Made by a program: the position numbers and the translations under genes. The notes under the pieces were generated by a model. The model did not search any database, was not told the origin of the DNA, and saw nothing but the letters and a program-made list of their open reading frames with translations. Below, piece by piece: positions 18,924 to 27,194 of a DNA stretch of 64,000 nt. Within the stretch, counting starts at the first letter, position 1. Each line of letters starts with the position of its first letter. The stretch is from assembly GCF_015864825.1 (NCBI RefSeq), contig NZ_JADYWL010000001.1, forward strand, positions 434,001 to 498,000. Direction: 5' to 3'. This DNA comes from Psychrobacter sp. NZS113. GTDB lineage: Bacteria; Pseudomonadota; Gammaproteobacteria; Pseudomonadales; Moraxellaceae.

Positions 18924-21071
18924 ATGTCGATTAAGGCAAAAGAAAACCTCTCATCGCTAACGCTAAGTCGTCCTGCTAAGAAGTCCTACCTACTAGCATT
19001 TGCGATAAGCAGTAGCTCATTATTTGCAGGACTGTTACCTACAGGTGTAGTGGCTACTGGGTTGGCAGCGACGTCCATGACGACGCAAGCAGCTGGATTG
19101 GGTGACTTGTTTGGCAATAGTAAGAGTGCGGCGCAGCCAAAATTCCTCCCAGTCGATGAAGCATTTCAGGTCATTACGGATACTACTGCCACGGGTAGTG
19201 GTACACGCTTAGCTATTAATTTCGATATCACGCCTGCGCATTATGTTTATAAAGATAAAATCAAGCTAATGCTGCCTGATGGAGTGACAGCAGCACCGTT
19301 CACCTTTAGTCAGAAGCCCGTCTTGATTGATGATCCCACCTTCGGAAAGGTACCAGTATTTGATCAGATCAATATGGTCGCAACCACAACTCTGACGAAT
19401 AAGAGTGGAAAAAGCGTAGACAATGCCGCTGTCGTCATTGGTTGGCAAGGGTGTGCCAAGGCAGGACTATGCTATCCACCCGAAAAAATTAACACGACTA
19501 TCAATATCGCTGCTACAACGTCGCAGTCTGTAGAAAGTAACACCAATACTTCTAATACTGACGTAGCAACTAACGCTAGTCTAGCAGCTGGTTCACAGGT
19601 GTCTGAAAATGATATTGATATAGACAATGCTGATGCAGGGCAAGTACAGGCAGATGATGAGGTTATTGATTATGCCTTGTTAGATGAAGGCTCTCTAGAC
19701 AGTGAGCTGATGACTACTAATGCAATTTCTGGAGCAGATGGAGAGAGCACGGCTAACGCTGCGCAAAGTGATACGGTAGCGGCTGCCAATAGTGTCGTCG
19801 ATAGCGATCCTTTTGGCTTAGGAACGCATCCTGGCTTAGCACTGATTTTACTGTTTTTAGCAGGTCTTGGTTTGGCTTTGACACCATGTGTATTACCCAT
19901 GCTGCCTATCGTCGCCAATATTGTCGCTCGTGAAGAGAACCCAACGGTTAAACGTGGCGTTATCTTAACCACCAGTTATGCCATCGGCGTAGCGACAGCA
20001 TATGGTATTTTGGGCGCTGTCATTGCGGTGTTCGGTGAGTCATTGGGCATTATTGGTTGGCTACAAAATCCCATTATCCTAATCAGTTTTGCGATCGTCT
20101 TCGTTTTACTAGCGCTCTATATGCTAGGGATGTTTAGTATCCGATTGCCACGAGCCATCAGTAGCAAAATGCAAGGGTTGAGCCAAGCAGGTGATAGTAA
20201 GCTTGGTAGTACAGGTGGTAGTTTGGTTGCTGGTTTCTTGTCCGCCTTAGTGGTATCGCCTTGTGTCTCTGCACCATTATTCGGTGCGCTGCTAGCGGTG
20301 TCTACTATTGGTAGTCCGTTGCTCGGTTTCGCTGCCTTATTTATGCTTGGGTTTGGTTTGTCGGCTCCGCTTATTCTAATCGGTGCAACCCAAGGAAAAA
20401 TCATGCCGAAAGCTGGCGAGTGGATGAATTGGGTCAAGCAAGGTTTTGCCTTATTACTCTTTGCCGTGGCGTTATTATTAATTGAACGTGTCTTTATATC
20501 GCCAGTGATGCTAATAGTGTGGGCACTATGGTTTATGGTAGTAGCGACTTGGGCGTGGAGCTGGTTAGGTAAAGGCCGAATGCTCACACAAGCATTAGGT
20601 TTGCTCGCAGGTATTTGGGCGGCTTGTTTGATGGTAGGTGCAGCGTTAGGTAACGATGATAGTCTACATCCGCTTGCGTCATTGAGTGCGGCACCGATGA
20701 CACAATCAACGACGAGTCAGCCAGCTGCTAATAATGTGACGGATCAGACTGTCACTACGTTGGCTGAGTTAGATGTCATTATCGCTGCCAATCCAAAAGT
20801 TATAGTAGATGTCACTGCTGAGTGGTGCATAGAATGCCGTATTATGGACAAGAACTTGTTTCATAATCGTCCTGTGCAGATGCAGGATTGGCAATTAGTC
20901 AAACTTGACATTACGGAGACTACTGACGACTCTAAAGCTATTTTAGGGCGCTATAAACTATTTGGCCCACCTGCTTTACTGTATTATCAAGATGGTCAAC
21001 TGGTCAATCAACAAGTGGGTGAAATTGGTCGTTCAGAGTTTGAGCAAACATTGACGATGCTTAATAACTGA
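18924..21071 (+). CDS. dsbD: Thiol:disulfide interchange protein DsbD
   Basis: It carries electrons from cytoplasmic thioredoxin across the inner membrane to periplasmic DsbC and cytochrome c maturation partners. Order: signal peptide; nDsbD domain with WQGCAKAGLCYPP (C177, C183); an acidic Ser/Asn linker (about 205-295); eight-helix membrane domain with LTPCVLPMLP (C322) and SPCVSAPL (C447); and a periplasmic thioredoxin-like domain with WCIEC (C635, C638). At 715 residues it is longer than E. coli DsbD (565), mainly through the linker. Terminated by the hairpin at 21159. All six catalytic cysteines are present. It works with the DsbC-like protein encoded at 46882-47736. Confidence 0.95.
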   Translation: MSIKAKENLSSLTLSRPAKKSYLLAFAISSSSLFAGLLPTGVVATGLAATSMTTQAAGLGDLFGNSKSAAQPKFLPVDEAFQVITDTTATGSGTRLAINFDITPAHYVYKDKIKLMLPDGVTAAPFTFSQKPVLIDDPTFGKVPVFDQINMVATTTLTNKSGKSVDNAAVVIGWQGCAKAGLCYPPEKINTTINIAATTSQSVESNTNTSNTDVATNASLAAGSQVSENDIDIDNADAGQVQADDEVIDYALLDEGSLDSELMTTNAISGADGESTANAAQSDTVAAANSVVDSDPFGLGTHPGLALILLFLAGLGLALTPCVLPMLPIVANIVAREENPTVKRGVILTTSYAIGVATAYGILGAVIAVFGESLGIIGWLQNPIILISFAIVFVLLALYMLGMFSIRLPRAISSKMQGLSQAGDSKLGSTGGSLVAGFLSALVVSPCVSAPLFGALLAVSTIGSPLLGFAALFMLGFGLSAPLILIGATQGKIMPKAGEWMNWVKQGFALLLFAVALLLIERVFISPVMLIVWALWFMVVATWAWSWLGKGRMLTQALGLLAGIWAACLMVGAALGNDDSLHPLASLSAAPMTQSTTSQPAANNVTDQTVTTLAELDVIIAANPKVIVDVTAEWCIECRIMDKNLFHNRPVQMQDWQLVKLDITETTDDSKAILGRYKLFGPPALLYYQDGQLVNQQVGEIGRSEFEQTLTMLNN

Positions 21072-21158
21072 TAATTAATAACTCTCAGTTAATGGCGCGC
21101 AATTAATAACCTTCAATTAACAATACTGGCAAGTCTTTTGATAAGACTTAATAATCTG

Positions 21159-21199
21159 AAAAAGCCAACATACTATCATCATAGTATGTTGGCTTTTTT
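21159..21199 (+). terminator. Terminator of dsbD
   Basis: An 18-bp perfect stem AAAAAGCCAACATACTAT with its complement around a CATC loop, ending in a T-run. Confidence 0.92.
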
Positions 21200-21476
21200 A
21201 ATGCTGTTAACAACTATCTATCATTGTAGGACTAAGCGCTTGGTTTAACGTCTTTTATTCACATCTACATTTGTATTATGCAGCGATAACGCTAGTATAA
21301 TATCCATATTTTCATTACAATAAAGCAACAATGCTGAAGAAGCGTATTCAATGATAATTTCGGACTTTTATATCCGAATATTATTGGTCATATTCTATTT
21401 TAGCGATGACGCTAATGGTCATATTCATTACTTCATATACTTGCTGGCGATGATGCCAGTGAGACAAAGGATACTT

Positions 21477-22946
21477 ATGTTTCCCAATATCATTGTACAG
21501 CGCCCATCTATACCTCTTATCAAAGCGAGAAAAAATATCTTACTTCAAACAGAGAAACATCATTTGAACATTGCTATCGGTATAGCGTTAACCTGCTTAA
21601 CAGTGCAAGTGCATGCTGCCGACAATACGCAGACTTACAATGAGTTGCCAATACCAGAGACGGCATTTGAATATGAAGATTACGAAAAGCCACAAGTTAT
21701 GGATGAGCAGTCAAAAACTTCAAATACGGCTGAGCAAAATCGCAAAGTAGTGAGCAAAGAGTTTGTTGCTGAGCAGGCGAAGTTGTTTTTTGATTGTACT
21801 CAAGTGCAGAATAGTGCCGCACGTTTGGCCTGTTTCGATAAAGTGGCTGACCAAGGTAAGACACCGAGTTACACCACGACCAAACAGCCATTAGATTTGG
21901 CAAAAACTTTTCAAAGTACGATTTCAGGCAATCCACAAGTGGTATTTGCTGAGAATGAAACGGCTATGAGTGGTACGACAGTTGAAGATGCGGATACTAT
22001 TTTAGTCAGCAATCAGCGACTCGCAAAAAGTAAATTAGAAGAAAATAGCAACACCGAAACGAATAGTGAAACCCAAACTGAAGCGCAGATTTTAGAAAAT
22101 ATTGGTGTCACTCAAACGGATATCGAAAAATACTCGCCACTCAGTCTTGCTTATGACCTAGATCAAAACAGTGAGCGTGGTACATGGACTATTAGACCAC
22201 ATAACCCTAACTATCTCTTGCCAGTATTTTATACCGCTGATCCTAATTTGAGTCCAAGCTCACCATCACAAGATTCAGTCGAATTTACGTCTAACGATAG
22301 ACGTGAAACGGAGCTCAAATTTCAGCTGTCTTTGAAAACCAAAGTCGCTGAAGATTTGTTCGATACCAATGCTGATTTATGGTTTGGTTATACGCAAGAG
22401 TCGCATTGGCAAGTGTACAACGAAGACAACTCACGACCATTCCGGGCTACTGATTATCAGCCTGAAATGTTTTTGACGCAACCGGTAGCTGCTAACTTAC
22501 CCTTTGGTGGCCATTTACGCATGCTAGGCGCAGGTGCAGTCCATCAGTCAAATGGACAGGATGATCCTTTGTCTCGTTCATGGAATCGTATTTATTTGAT
22601 GGCTGGTGCTGAGTGGGGCAACTTCTCAGTCGTACCTCGTTTGTGGGCACGCATCAATGATGATGAAGATCAAGATGATAACCCAGACATCGAAGATTAT
22701 ATGGGCTATGGCGATATCAAATTCTTGTATGATTTGCCAGATCAACAAAGTATCAGTGGTACCTTGCGCTATAATCCAGATACCAATAAAGGCGCGGCTC
22801 AAATTGACTACGTCTATCCGCTAAGCAAAAACGTTAATGGTTACGTACAGTTGTTCCAAGGGTATGGCGAATCTCTTATCGATTATAATGACGAAACTAC
22901 CGCTATTGGTATTGGTGTTATTCTCAATGATTGGAAAGGATTCTAG
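21477..22946 (+). CDS. pldA: Outer-membrane phospholipase A1
   Basis: It hydrolyses phospholipids that reach the outer leaflet. The C-terminal 270 residues form the PldA beta-barrel with the catalytic block VHQSNGQDDPLSRSWNR, containing the active His, Ser and the Asn of the SNG motif. The 489-residue product is about 200 longer than E. coli PldA. The extra part, between the signal peptide (IAIGIALTCLTVQVHA) and the barrel, is Gln/Thr/Glu-rich and includes a CTQVQNSAARLACFDKVA patch seen in other envelope proteins. I start at the ATG at 21477, six bases after AAAGG and 14 codons before the hydrophobic core; a longer frame to 21351 lacks this. Confidence 0.9.
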   Translation: MFPNIIVQRPSIPLIKARKNILLQTEKHHLNIAIGIALTCLTVQVHAADNTQTYNELPIPETAFEYEDYEKPQVMDEQSKTSNTAEQNRKVVSKEFVAEQAKLFFDCTQVQNSAARLACFDKVADQGKTPSYTTTKQPLDLAKTFQSTISGNPQVVFAENETAMSGTTVEDADTILVSNQRLAKSKLEENSNTETNSETQTEAQILENIGVTQTDIEKYSPLSLAYDLDQNSERGTWTIRPHNPNYLLPVFYTADPNLSPSSPSQDSVEFTSNDRRETELKFQLSLKTKVAEDLFDTNADLWFGYTQESHWQVYNEDNSRPFRATDYQPEMFLTQPVAANLPFGGHLRMLGAGAVHQSNGQDDPLSRSWNRIYLMAGAEWGNFSVVPRLWARINDDEDQDDNPDIEDYMGYGDIKFLYDLPDQQSISGTLRYNPDTNKGAAQIDYVYPLSKNVNGYVQLFQGYGESLIDYNDETTAIGIGVILNDWKGF

Positions 22947-22970
22947 TAGCATGGGCATTAATGGTCATTT

Positions 22971-23807
22971 ATGTGGCGATTAGCGCCCTATCAAACTGGA
23001 CTATGGCTGGCAGAGTATCTAGATATACGCTGTCAGTTATGTCGTATTTATCGTAGCTCACCACAGTCTCAGCTATTACAAAGTCAATCAGCGCTCAATA
23101 GTAACAATTCACTAAATACCAATGCAGTATTTAGACTATCAAATAATAAATCCCTCTCTGCTAAATTTTATAATCAAGTTTATAGTCGCTTAAATAGAGG
23201 ACTACTGTGTGCACACTGTCATCATAGTATTATGTGGCTGCCAAAGCCTTTCGAGGTTGATATTTCTGATGGCACCTCATTGTCTATTCAGGCCGCTACC
23301 TATTATGATTATCCGATACGTCAAGCCATTAGAGCCTTTAAACATCACGAAGACATAACCAAACTACCAATACTACTCCATGCCATACGTCAGTTACCAC
23401 GGCCACATGGTTGTCATCATGGTAATAGCGTGATGGTTGCGATGCCAACGACCAATCAACGACTGGTCAAACGTGGGTTCGATCCAGTGAGTGTTTTATC
23501 GGCACAACTGTCCAAGCATTGGCGGATACCATTGTGGCAAGGCATCATGCGAGTGGACGATACCATTAGTCAGCAAGGACTCACGCGTGCTGAGCGCTTA
23601 AGTAATTTAGACAATGCCTTTAAGTTAATAAAAAATCCACCAGTCAAACGTTTATTGCTGTTTGACGATGTTGCGACCACAGGGGCCAGCTTACAAGCGC
23701 TAGGGCGTGTACTGTCTGTACCAAAAGCAACCACGTTAAATAAACAGAGTAATAATAACTATTATTCCCTGTCCGCCTATGCTTTAGCACATGGAAGCCA
23801 ACCTTAA
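22971..23807 (+). CDS. comF: ComF-family phosphoribosyltransferase-like protein
   Basis: The 278-residue product has an N-terminal pair of cysteine motifs (CQLC at 22-25, CAHC near 80) and a C-terminal type I phosphoribosyltransferase fold with the PRPP motif LLLFDDVATTGAS. This is the ComF arrangement, required for natural competence in several bacteria; the biochemical role is still debated. The long spacer between the Cys pairs, about 55 residues rich in Ser/Asn, is unusual, since the four cysteines are normally close. It lies 24 bases after pldA in the same direction. Competence fits the type IV pilus genes that follow. The ATG at 22971 has no strong ribosome site. Confidence 0.85.
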   Translation: MWRLAPYQTGLWLAEYLDIRCQLCRIYRSSPQSQLLQSQSALNSNNSLNTNAVFRLSNNKSLSAKFYNQVYSRLNRGLLCAHCHHSIMWLPKPFEVDISDGTSLSIQAATYYDYPIRQAIRAFKHHEDITKLPILLHAIRQLPRPHGCHHGNSVMVAMPTTNQRLVKRGFDPVSVLSAQLSKHWRIPLWQGIMRVDDTISQQGLTRAERLSNLDNAFKLIKNPPVKRLLLFDDVATTGASLQALGRVLSVPKATTLNKQSNNNYYSLSAYALAHGSQP

Positions 23808-24169
23808 TAGCTACTTTCAGCCACTCGAAATATACTAATATGTTGCTAATTTGTTACCTTAGCGCTATATTATGAAAACTGTATATATTAATTTGTTAGC
23901 GATTAACAAAATATTTCTCTTATCATTGAATTAAACTATATAACAAAAAATGACAAGTTCTAGAGAGCTTGTACTATTAACGTATCTGCTATTAATTCAT
24001 TATTAGTTAGTAACTAACCATTATGGAATAAAAATTGCAGGTTTTATGTTATATAGACATAAAGACTTTAGCAAAAATACTATAAAAATATGAGTCTATG
24101 ATTAATGCTTTCAGCGGAACTTAGCATCGCTATCAGACAGACAACGGCCGTTATAAATAGGGATTTGAT
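23808..24169. other. Intergenic region before the pilus operon
   Basis: About 360 AT-rich bases with no gene and no clear terminator. It must hold the promoter for the fimT-pilE operon; I saw no convincing -24/-12 or -35/-10 pair. Confidence 0.4.
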
Positions 24170-24655
24170 GTGAACGCATCTACAAATAGTCTACCAATCA
24201 GTTTACGAATGAACAGCTCCGGATTTACGTTAATTGAGCTGATGGTAACAATTGCTGTGCTTGCCATTATCGTTAGTATTGCCACGCCTAATATCACTGC
24301 CCAAATTGCTAATCAGAGAGTTAAATCTACCACGGCGACGTTGCTCAATGCTTTGAAAGAAGCCAAGGCTGAAAGTATGATTCGTCGCCAAGAAATAACA
24401 CTGTCTTATGACAATGATGGCACTAACGCGGGCAGTATAGAAATAGAAAATGACAATGAGGTTATTGATACTTATCAATATGATGCTGAAAGCACTATCT
24501 CATCGACTGCTACCCAAATTGAATTTAAGCCAAGCAAAGTTGCGGATGCGATGATTTATACTATTTGTGATAGCAATGATTCTGCATCACCCAGACAAGT
24601 CATTATAACTGCGGTTGCCAATATTAGTAGCCAGCTAGGAGGCTCTTGCCCATGA
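24170..24655 (+). CDS. fimT: Type IV minor pilin FimT/GspH-like
   Basis: A 161-residue pseudopilin. The leader peptide ends in SSG with cleavage before FTLIELMVTIAVLAIIVSIATP, a class III signal with Glu at +5. The rest resembles the GspH/FimT globular domain with two C-terminal cysteines. In Acinetobacter relatives FimT helps pilus biogenesis and binds DNA during competence. It starts with GTG at 24170, preceded by TAGGGATTT. First gene of an operon with pilV, pilW, pilX, pilY1 and two pilE-type genes; its stop overlaps the pilV start as ATGA. Confidence 0.9.
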   Translation: MNASTNSLPISLRMNSSGFTLIELMVTIAVLAIIVSIATPNITAQIANQRVKSTTATLLNALKEAKAESMIRRQEITLSYDNDGTNAGSIEIENDNEVIDTYQYDAESTISSTATQIEFKPSKVADAMIYTICDSNDSASPRQVIITAVANISSQLGGSCP

Positions 24656-25302
24656 AGGTTTTAACTTATCAGCGTGGTGTGGGTCTAGTTGAGGTCTTAG
24701 TTGCCGTCTTATTGCTATCTATTGCCGTACTAGGCTTCAGCGCGCTTCAGATGCGGGCAATTACAGCGACAGATGAGAGTTTGGTTAGGACCAAGTCTTT
24801 AACAGTCGTTCGTAATTTAGCTGAAGTCATGCGTGCTTATCCTGAAGCCTATGTGACGGGCAGTGGGACTTCTTTTAGTGATGCAGAGCCATCAGATACT
24901 GGTGCAGAGCCAACGGTTCAAGCGATCATTAGTAGCACTGCGAGTCAAACAGTGACGGTTGGTGGTGATAGTATCAGTATCCTGGCAAGTGGTAATAATT
25001 GCCTATCGACAGAGATCGTGACCACAGGTAGTGATAGTACCCCAAAGCAGCCTTGTTCTATTAACCAGCTAGCGGCCCGTGACACATTGATGATCAAGAA
25101 AATGGCAACAGATGAAGAAATAACGGTTGCTGTCACTATGTGTCCAGGTACTTCCGTTCAAGCCATTCAGCAGCAGATGTGTGTGATTACTGCATGGAAT
25201 GACACCAAAGCACTACTGGATGATAGTGATGCTGATGCATGTGCAGATAGTAATGGAGTCTATAAAACGGGTAGCCACTGCTTGATATCGGAGGCTTACT
25301 AA
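24652..25302 (+). CDS. pilV: Type IV pilus minor pilin PilV
   Basis: PilV joins PilW, PilX and PilE at the pilus tip complex that primes assembly. The 216-residue protein has the short leader MKVLTYQRG and cleavage before VGLVEVLVAVLLLSIAVLGFSALQ, with Glu at +5, a PilV hallmark. The C-terminal half has several cysteines. The start is the ATG at 24652, because AGGAGG lies nine bases upstream; it overlaps the fimT stop. The stop overlaps the pilW start (TAATG). Confidence 0.92.
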   Translation: MKVLTYQRGVGLVEVLVAVLLLSIAVLGFSALQMRAITATDESLVRTKSLTVVRNLAEVMRAYPEAYVTGSGTSFSDAEPSDTGAEPTVQAIISSTASQTVTVGGDSISILASGNNCLSTEIVTTGSDSTPKQPCSINQLAARDTLMIKKMATDEEITVAVTMCPGTSVQAIQQQMCVITAWNDTKALLDDSDADACADSNGVYKTGSHCLISEAY

Positions 25303-26237
25303 TGAGCTGCAATCACAATATCGTTCATCATAAAAACGAGCTTAAAATGAGTATTGTTAATAGGTCACAGGGCTTTACACTCATTGAACTGATGATATCT
25401 TTAGTATTGGGTTTGCTTATATCAGCTGCAGTGATGCAAGTTTATATAATCAACATGCGTACGCTGACTGTACAGCAGAGTGCTTCAGAAGTACAAGACA
25501 GTACTATCTTCGCTTTGCAGGGTATTGAAAACCATGTCCGTATCGCTAACTTAGGTAACTCTGTTATTGAAATTACTGATGGTACTAGTCATGGTGGTAT
25601 CGTGCTAACGACGACAAACCTAGGAGCTAGCAATGCTACAGATAGTAAGTATCTGACTAGTAGCGAGGGCACCACAGGATGGGTTGGGTTATCAAATGTT
25701 GATAGCGTCGCTAGTGATCAGTTGACGATTCAATATAATAATATCACAGAAAATTCTTTATACGATTGTGAAGGAACGGAAGTAGCCTCTGGTACTGATG
25801 ATTGGGTTGTTGAACGTTATTTTATACGTGAAGACTCAGGTTCCAATGATTTGGTGTTGGCTTGTGATGCTGGTCGAGTAACTGATGCTGGTGTGGTGTC
25901 AGAAGACTTCTATGGTAATGGTGCTGTTGTTGCACCGGGAGTGGATCAATTTAAAGTTTTATTAGGGGCGCAGACAGATATAAGTAATTTGACTTATTTA
26001 CCAGCAGCAACTTATGCACAGCTGACTGAGAAGCCTGCCATTACGACTGTAAAAATTGGATTCATTGTTCGTAGTGAGACGCCATTGGTAAACACAGATG
26101 ACAAGCTGACTTTTACGGTATTAGGAACAGATCAAACTTTGAAAACTGATGCGACGCGTGCTCAGTACTATCGCCGCAGTTATGAGTCAACCATCTTGCT
26201 ACGTAACGCTCGTGTTATGTCAGTGACGGGTCTTTAA
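25302..26237 (+). CDS. pilW: Type IV pilus minor pilin PilW
   Basis: A 311-residue minor pilin. The prepilin site is RSQG followed by [24 protein letters not shown]. Starting at the ATG at 25302 (with GGAGG upstream and stop/start overlap with pilV) gives a 24-residue leader; the internal ATG at 25347 would give a more usual 9-residue leader but has a poor ribosome site. The C-terminal region YYRRSYESTILLRNAR is typical of PilW. It works with PilV and PilX in the tip complex and with PilY1. Confidence 0.92.
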   Translation: MSCNHNIVHHKNELKMSIVNRSQGFTLIELMISLVLGLLISAAVMQVYIINMRTLTVQQSASEVQDSTIFALQGIENHVRIANLGNSVIEITDGTSHGGIVLTTTNLGASNATDSKYLTSSEGTTGWVGLSNVDSVASDQLTIQYNNITENSLYDCEGTEVASGTDDWVVERYFIREDSGSNDLVLACDAGRVTDAGVVSEDFYGNGAVVAPGVDQFKVLLGAQTDISNLTYLPAATYAQLTEKPAITTVKIGFIVRSETPLVNTDDKLTFTVLGTDQTLKTDATRAQYYRRSYESTILLRNARVMSVTGL

Positions 26238-26269
26238 TATCATAGAGTGTCACTATCAGAAGAGGCAAT

Positions 26270-27097
26270 ATGTCAAATATTCAGCAGTATCAATATCCTA
26301 AAGTATCTCCATCCTCACAACACGGTGCTGTGCTCATTGTAGTATTGCTGTTTTTGGTTTTGATCATATTAGCTGGGGTGATTGCTGTTAAGCAAAGTAC
26401 GACTGATTTACGACTGGCAACCAGTGATCAAATCAATGCATTGCTATTACAGTCAGCAGATAATGCAAATCAAAGCATCGAGCAAAGTATCAACGGTAGC
26501 AGTGACGATGATATCTATGATGACATGCTGTCAATAACTGGGCCTTTCGGGCACTTTATTTTGGATCCTGACAGTTCTGATCATGAATATGTCTTTTGTT
26601 TTCGTCCACGAGATAGATTCTTTAATATTAGTAGAACGACAATCTTAGCGTCAACTGGCACAGTACTTGGTAGCGATAATGGTTATTGTGACCCCTCTGA
26701 ACCAGATGATTATGTTAGTAACCGTAACGCCAGTATGACCCAAGTAAATATATCATTAACACCTACCACTGCTGATACTGAAGCATTTAGTAGCTATACC
26801 ATCGGACAAGATAGTAGTTCGGTTTCTAGTCAAGCATATATATTTGACATCAACGATACAGCTGTACTACCCGCGTATGCAGACACGGAAATAGGTAGTA
26901 AAAACTGTTTTGCACAAACCAGCCGAGTAGATACGGTTACTGATAGTGAAGATACTATTGGCGGTTGTATGGCTGCTGCTGGTGTGCCTAGTACTGTTAT
27001 TTATGAAAAAGCCAGTGTAGAAAACCTGTCAGAAGGTACCGAATGTGTCAAATTTGGAACAGGTACGGGTCTACTTTGTACATTACCATCAAGCTGA
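26270..27097 (+). CDS. pilX: Type IV pilus assembly protein PilX
   Basis: A 275-residue protein with a PilX N-terminal segment: the prepilin-like site SSQHG followed by AVLIVVLLFLVLIILAGVIAVKQSTTDLRLA. The Glu at +5 present in the other pilins is replaced by Val, as in GspK-type tip pilins. The remainder is Asp/Ser-rich with several cysteines. The ATG follows AAGAGGCAAT. It lies between pilW and pilY1, the usual order, and PilX is known to help place PilY1 at the tip. Confidence 0.9.
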   Translation: MSNIQQYQYPKVSPSSQHGAVLIVVLLFLVLIILAGVIAVKQSTTDLRLATSDQINALLLQSADNANQSIEQSINGSSDDDIYDDMLSITGPFGHFILDPDSSDHEYVFCFRPRDRFFNISRTTILASTGTVLGSDNGYCDPSEPDDYVSNRNASMTQVNISLTPTTADTEAFSSYTIGQDSSSVSSQAYIFDINDTAVLPAYADTEIGSKNCFAQTSRVDTVTDSEDTIGGCMAAAGVPSTVIYEKASVENLSEGTECVKFGTGTGLLCTLPSS

Positions 27098-27194
27098 TAT
27101 TTTAACTATTCTGTCCCAGTTTACGATATTGGATAGCGTCACTGCTATAAAGTATGGTTAGCGAGTCGCACCAATTATCATAAGGAAATACGTC

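Noticed and set aside
20117..20587. 156-codon minus-strand frame opposite dsbD
   Set aside because: Antisense of the membrane domain; composition is a mirror of hydrophobic codons.
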